Source: Sulfuricurvum sp. (GTDB lineage Bacteria > Campylobacterota > Campylobacteria > Campylobacterales > Sulfurimonadaceae). Taken from it: 64,000 bases of DNA. Shown in pieces: positions 60,557-64,000 of the stretch (its first letter is position 1; every line of letters begins with the position of its first letter). The DNA is taken from positions 62,001-126,000 of the forward strand of contig NZ_JAQTUH010000007.1 in the NCBI RefSeq assembly GCF_028710345.1, in the 5' to 3' direction. Both the position numbers and the translations under genes were made by a program. The notes beneath the pieces were generated by a model. That model was given only the letters and a program-made list of their open reading frames with translations. It made no database searches and was not told where the DNA came from.

Positions 60557-62455
60557 ATGCTTAAAAGTATTAGGATTGTTTATGTAAGTGATTGGGCCAT
60601 CTCCGATCAAGAGCTATTAGACCAAGACCCATTTTTAAAAGTTTTAAACGAGTGTCATGCTGAAGTGACTATTCGTAGTAATTTCCCCGAGTCATTTACA
60701 CAAATTGATCTTTTAATTTTACATCCGATGCAGATGAATTTGGAGATATTTGAGGTTATTAGTAAAAGCAAACTCTCTAATCCTGCTATTAAAACAGTCG
60801 TTATTTCAAGCGCACACGGGAGCGATCTTTTTTTACGTGCTATCGATGTCGGTGTTGATAAATATCTTCTTAAGCCACTTCTACCGAGTGCCGTTCAAAA
60901 GGTAGTTGAACGTCTGACTCACCAATCGATTGAAGCGAAGAATGCACAAAAAGCGTACAAACAAATTAATCTGATGTTTGGTGCGATTTCTAAAACGGCA
61001 TTGGTCATACGTATCCGTAAAAACGGGATGATTTCGGAAGTTAATTCTTTATTAAGCTTGTTAGTTGGATTAGAATCTACAGCGATGGTAGATCATTATT
61101 GGCTCCGATTTGTAGAACGCCGTTTTTGGATTTATCTTAGGACATTAGTTCGTGCACGATTAGAAGCGGGTGAGATTTATCGCGGTATTATCGAACTTAT
61201 TGGTAAAGAGAAACAAACGATTACAGTAGACTCAACGATTTATGCGGTTCTTGATGGTTATAATCGGATCGAAGAGATTGTTTTTATCGGTCATGATGTG
61301 AGTGAGATGAAAAGGGCTATTTTAGAGAGTATGAAACAGCTTATCGATTATGATACCTCTTTGGCAGTTTTGTTTGATCACAATTATGAAGCAATCATGG
61401 CGAATAAAAAGTTTTTAAAAGCGAATAATTATAAAAGTTTTGATGAACTCATTCATAGTTGTGATTTATGTTCATGGATGGTCGAAACGAATGAAGGACT
61501 GGAACCTATTTTGAGTACACAGTGCTCACAAAAAGAGAGTTTGGAATTTATCGTTAAAAAGATTAAAAAAGGGCATATTCAGGGGCGTATCATTTCGATA
61601 GGTGTGAATAATATCAAGACATACTATACTGTCCACATGAGTTCTATGAGTAATCCTCTGATACAAAATGAACACTATCATATCCTCTATTTTGTGGATG
61701 TTAGCGATATTGAACGTCATAAAGAGGACAAGATTAACGATGCTAAACTGATGAGTGTTGGACGTTTAGCCGCAGCGATTACCCATGAAATCAACACACC
61801 AGTTACGTATATCAAAGGTAATCTTGAACTATTGAAATGGGAATGTGAAGATAAAATTAGTGATGCGGAAGAGCTATTTAGACCTATAGATGAAGGTATC
61901 TCACGGATAGAATCGATTGTGAAATCAATGTATGAGTTTGCAGGAACGGGTAAAGAGGAGATACAGCCATTCAATGTGCATATGACATTGATTTATGCAC
62001 TGCGTATCATATTGAATCGTGCAAAGCATATTGTCACAATACGTATCAATGGAGAAGCTTTTAATTTATCCACCCAATATGATCCACTTAGTTGTAAAAC
62101 AATGGGTATCTCGACCCGTTTGGAACAAGTGTGGATTATTATCATCAATAATGCACTCGATGAATTTGAAAAAGGGGAGATACCTTACGAAGATAGAGAA
62201 ATTAATATTACACTTAACTACAATGAAGATGATATTGTAGTAAAATTAGCCGATAATGCCGGAGGGATACCTGAATCGATCTTAAATGGAATTTTTGATT
62301 TTGCGGTAAGCGGTGTTAAAAAGCAAAGTATGGGTATCGGGCTGAATGTAGCCAAAGCGATTATTGACAAACACGGTGGAGCAATCTATGTCAATAATGA
62401 GAAGCAAGGTGCTGTATTTGAAATTCATTTAAAAAAATTTAAGGGAGAATCATAA
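60557..62455 (+). CDS. Histidine kinase with N-terminal pseudo-receiver and PAS-like domains
   Basis: A 632-residue soluble protein. Residues 1-120 have the receiver fold, but the phosphoacceptor position is His56 ([10 protein letters not shown]) rather than Asp, while the switch Lys106 is kept (KYLLKPLLP), so this domain probably does not take phosphate. Two PAS-like regions follow (about 140-255 and 265-390). The HisKA helix has [20 protein letters not shown], and the ATPase domain has [26 protein letters not shown] and [11 protein letters not shown]. It overlaps the chemoreceptor gene by one base, and a response regulator follows. Confidence 0.88.
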   Translation: MLKSIRIVYVSDWAISDQELLDQDPFLKVLNECHAEVTIRSNFPESFTQIDLLILHPMQMNLEIFEVISKSKLSNPAIKTVVISSAHGSDLFLRAIDVGVDKYLLKPLLPSAVQKVVERLTHQSIEAKNAQKAYKQINLMFGAISKTALVIRIRKNGMISEVNSLLSLLVGLESTAMVDHYWLRFVERRFWIYLRTLVRARLEAGEIYRGIIELIGKEKQTITVDSTIYAVLDGYNRIEEIVFIGHDVSEMKRAILESMKQLIDYDTSLAVLFDHNYEAIMANKKFLKANNYKSFDELIHSCDLCSWMVETNEGLEPILSTQCSQKESLEFIVKKIKKGHIQGRIISIGVNNIKTYYTVHMSSMSNPLIQNEHYHILYFVDVSDIERHKEDKINDAKLMSVGRLAAAITHEINTPVTYIKGNLELLKWECEDKISDAEELFRPIDEGISRIESIVKSMYEFAGTGKEEIQPFNVHMTLIYALRIILNRAKHIVTIRINGEAFNLSTQYDPLSCKTMGISTRLEQVWIIIINNALDEFEKGEIPYEDREINITLNYNEDDIVVKLADNAGGIPESILNGIFDFAVSGVKKQSMGIGLNVAKAIIDKHGGAIYVNNEKQGAVFEIHLKKFKGES

Positions 62456-63777
62456 TGTTTTTTGGAAAAGAAGCGGCGAAATATAAAGAAGAAGCAGATA
62501 CTTTACGGGTTGAGAGAGATAGATTAAAAGAGGAACTAGCTTTATATAAAGAGATTGCCGCATTGAGTCTTAATGAAGCGGTGATGGTTTTAAATGAGCG
62601 AAATGAGGCGATTTTTTACAACTCTAAAGCTGACTTAATAACGAACAAAGATGCAGTCATTAGAGAACTGACCAAAGAGTCAAAAGAGATCGTTGTCGGA
62701 GAGTGTGAAGCTTCGGTTGTGAGCAAAAAACTGAGTAACGGCATCAAAGGCTTTATTCTTACAAAAGCATCTATAATCGGAGGCGAAGATGGTGGATTGC
62801 TTGAGATGCACCAAAAGAGTATTAAAGGGGCATTGGATGCGACTCAACATGTATTTATTGATATTTTAGATAAACTCAAAGAGATGGTTGAACAGTCGAA
62901 TGAAACGGCTCGAGGTTCTGATGAAGGGCTCACAATAGCCAAACATGTTGATGAAGATATGGGTAAACTAGCCGAATTGATGGAAGGTACTCTCTCGACA
63001 ACCGCCAATCTTGTCAATCGATCACATGAAGTTTCGAGTGTTGTTGCATTGATTAAAGATATCGCCGATCAAACCAATTTGCTGGCACTAAATGCTGCTA
63101 TCGAAGCGGCGCGTGCAGGGGAACACGGTCGAGGATTTGCTGTTGTTGCCGATGAGGTGAGAAAACTGGCGGAGCGAACCCAAAAAGCGACCAAAGAGAT
63201 TGAGATTGTGATTCAATCGATGCAACAAGATACCAGTGAGATCGAAACCGCTACCGAAGAGCTTTCAGGAATTGTGACAAGTACGAAAGGTGAAGTGAGT
63301 CAAATGTCTGATCGGATGGAAAGTTTTCAGCGCAACTCCTCTCGAAGTGTATTTGAAATTATGGATATCAGTAACTATATTTTTAGTAATTTGGCAAAAA
63401 TTGACCATGTTATCTATAAAAATAATGTGTACGCTTTCTTATTCGGTCAAGAAAATGCCTTTAAAGCGGTTGATCATCATTCGTGTCGTTTAGGAAAATG
63501 GTATGAAAATGGTGTTGGTAAAGAGCAATTTGGAATGCTTAAATCGTACAGTCGATTAGAAGGTCCACATGCGACGGTTCACTCAAATGCGAATGCGTTG
63601 ATTGCCGATTGCGGTGATGGACATAAACTCTGCTCACGCACACAAATCGAACAACGTATCAGAACCATTGAAGCAGCCAGCAAAGAGGTGTTTGAAGCAT
63701 TGGATATTCTGGTCGCTGAAAAAAATGAACAAATGATGAGCAGCGCTATTAATAATCTGTTTGGAGGGAAAAAATGA
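62455..63777 (+). CDS. Soluble methyl-accepting chemotaxis protein with CZB domain
   Basis: A 440-residue cytoplasmic chemoreceptor. The N-terminus is a coiled coil (residues 5-38) and a PAS-like segment ([20 protein letters not shown]). The signalling hairpin carries [20 protein letters not shown] and [20 protein letters not shown]. The C-terminal part, [20 protein letters not shown] followed by [12 protein letters not shown], matches the CZB zinc-binding domain (His/Cys ligands). CZB receptors sense zinc or oxidants such as hypochlorous acid. It is translationally coupled to the preceding kinase and to the following regulator, so it may serve that phosphorelay rather than only the flagellar motor. 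Confidence 0.92.
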   Translation: MFFGKEAAKYKEEADTLRVERDRLKEELALYKEIAALSLNEAVMVLNERNEAIFYNSKADLITNKDAVIRELTKESKEIVVGECEASVVSKKLSNGIKGFILTKASIIGGEDGGLLEMHQKSIKGALDATQHVFIDILDKLKEMVEQSNETARGSDEGLTIAKHVDEDMGKLAELMEGTLSTTANLVNRSHEVSSVVALIKDIADQTNLLALNAAIEAARAGEHGRGFAVVADEVRKLAERTQKATKEIEIVIQSMQQDTSEIETATEELSGIVTSTKGEVSQMSDRMESFQRNSSRSVFEIMDISNYIFSNLAKIDHVIYKNNVYAFLFGQENAFKAVDHHSCRLGKWYENGVGKEQFGMLKSYSRLEGPHATVHSNANALIADCGDGHKLCSRTQIEQRIRTIEAASKEVFEALDILVAEKNEQMMSSAINNLFGGKK

Positions 63778-64000
63778 TCCGTTTAATGATTGTCGATGAT
63801 GAAACGTCGATTGGAACTATGTTGGAAAAAGCACTTGTACGTTCCAAAGATATTAGTGTAACCTATTTTGATAATCCTGTGACTGCACTATCGCGATTTC
63901 GCAAAGGTGAATACGATGGGGTATTGCTCGATATTATGATGCCCCAAAAAGATGGTATAAGTGTTCTTGAAGAGATTAAAGCTAAAGATCCTGAATGTAT
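63774..64000 (+). CDS. Response regulator, N-terminal part
   Basis: The start overlaps the chemoreceptor stop (ATGA). The 75 visible residues form a receiver domain: [20 protein letters not shown] with the acidic pair, and [15 protein letters not shown] with the phosphoacceptor Asp. The output domain is beyond the window. It is the likely target of the kinase at 60557. Confidence 0.88.
   Translation, partial: MIRLMIVDDETSIGTMLEKALVRSKDISVTYFDNPVTALSRFRKGEYDGVLLDIMMPQKDGISVLEEIKAKDPEC

Overview
The window looks like chromosomal DNA of a Campylobacterota bacterium, most likely Sulfuricurvum-like or Sulfurimonas-like. This is judged from the style of the proteins (flagellar FliP, many PAS/GGDEF/HD-GYP and chemoreceptor genes, a haem-binding CxxCH protein, compact overlapping operons, TTG/GTG starts) and from moderate to low GC. 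No rRNA or tRNA gene was recognised.

Region by region. 0-10 kb: end of a ParA-like gene, ycaO, an orphan helicase C-domain protein with a KKPYGD-type repeat tail, an exported protein, a NodB deacetylase, an ABC-2 exporter (permease, ATPase, HlyD-type lipoprotein), an M48 peptidase and a DUF898 protein. 10-17.6 kb: a scarred segment between two diverged copies of a PdxR/MocR 3' end. It holds a frameshifted gene, a three-PAS diguanylate cyclase, an operon joining a diiron ODP-like protein to a soluble histidine kinase and an HD-GYP response regulator, an NTF2-like gene cut by a REP element, and two small cassette-like genes on the minus strand. 17.8-19.0 kb: a methyltransferase and a DUF3995 protein.

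19.1-31.6 kb is a genomic island. It has a tyrosine integrase, a candidate structured RNA, two paralogous winged-helix proteins, a CI-type repressor, sbcD with a truncated sbcC, and a type I restriction-modification system (hsdM, hsdS, hsdR). Its ends carry imperfect repeats of the 3' end of a flavoprotein gene and a shared 20-bp integrase-arm-like repeat. A relic of a second hsdR lies just outside the left end, which suggests repeated use of one integration site.

31.6-46 kb: flavoprotein, parvulin, the potABCD polyamine transporter, a series of small exported or membrane proteins (several missed by simple ORF calling, one apparently starting at ATT), a nuclease, a ferredoxin and a scatter of REP elements. 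46-58 kb: conserved housekeeping genes htpG, truA, an LptF/LptG permease, prepilin peptidase, uppS, coaBC, glmU, an aldo/keto reductase, fliP, a TrmA-type methyltransferase and a periplasmic coiled-coil repeat protein. 58.1-59.9 kb: a REP-associated tyrosine transposase (RAYT) with REP/BIME elements, inserted between two convergent genes and bracketed by a 40-bp direct repeat. 60-64 kb: a rhodanese, then a signalling operon (pseudo-receiver histidine kinase, soluble chemoreceptor with a CZB domain, response regulator cut by the window end).

The strongest leads are the RAYT/REP family and its 40-bp duplication, the island with stacked integration relics, the three-hairpin RNA candidate inside it, the ODP-kinase-HD-GYP operon as a possible oxygen-to-c-di-GMP relay, and the duplicated PdxR tails beside cassette-like genes.
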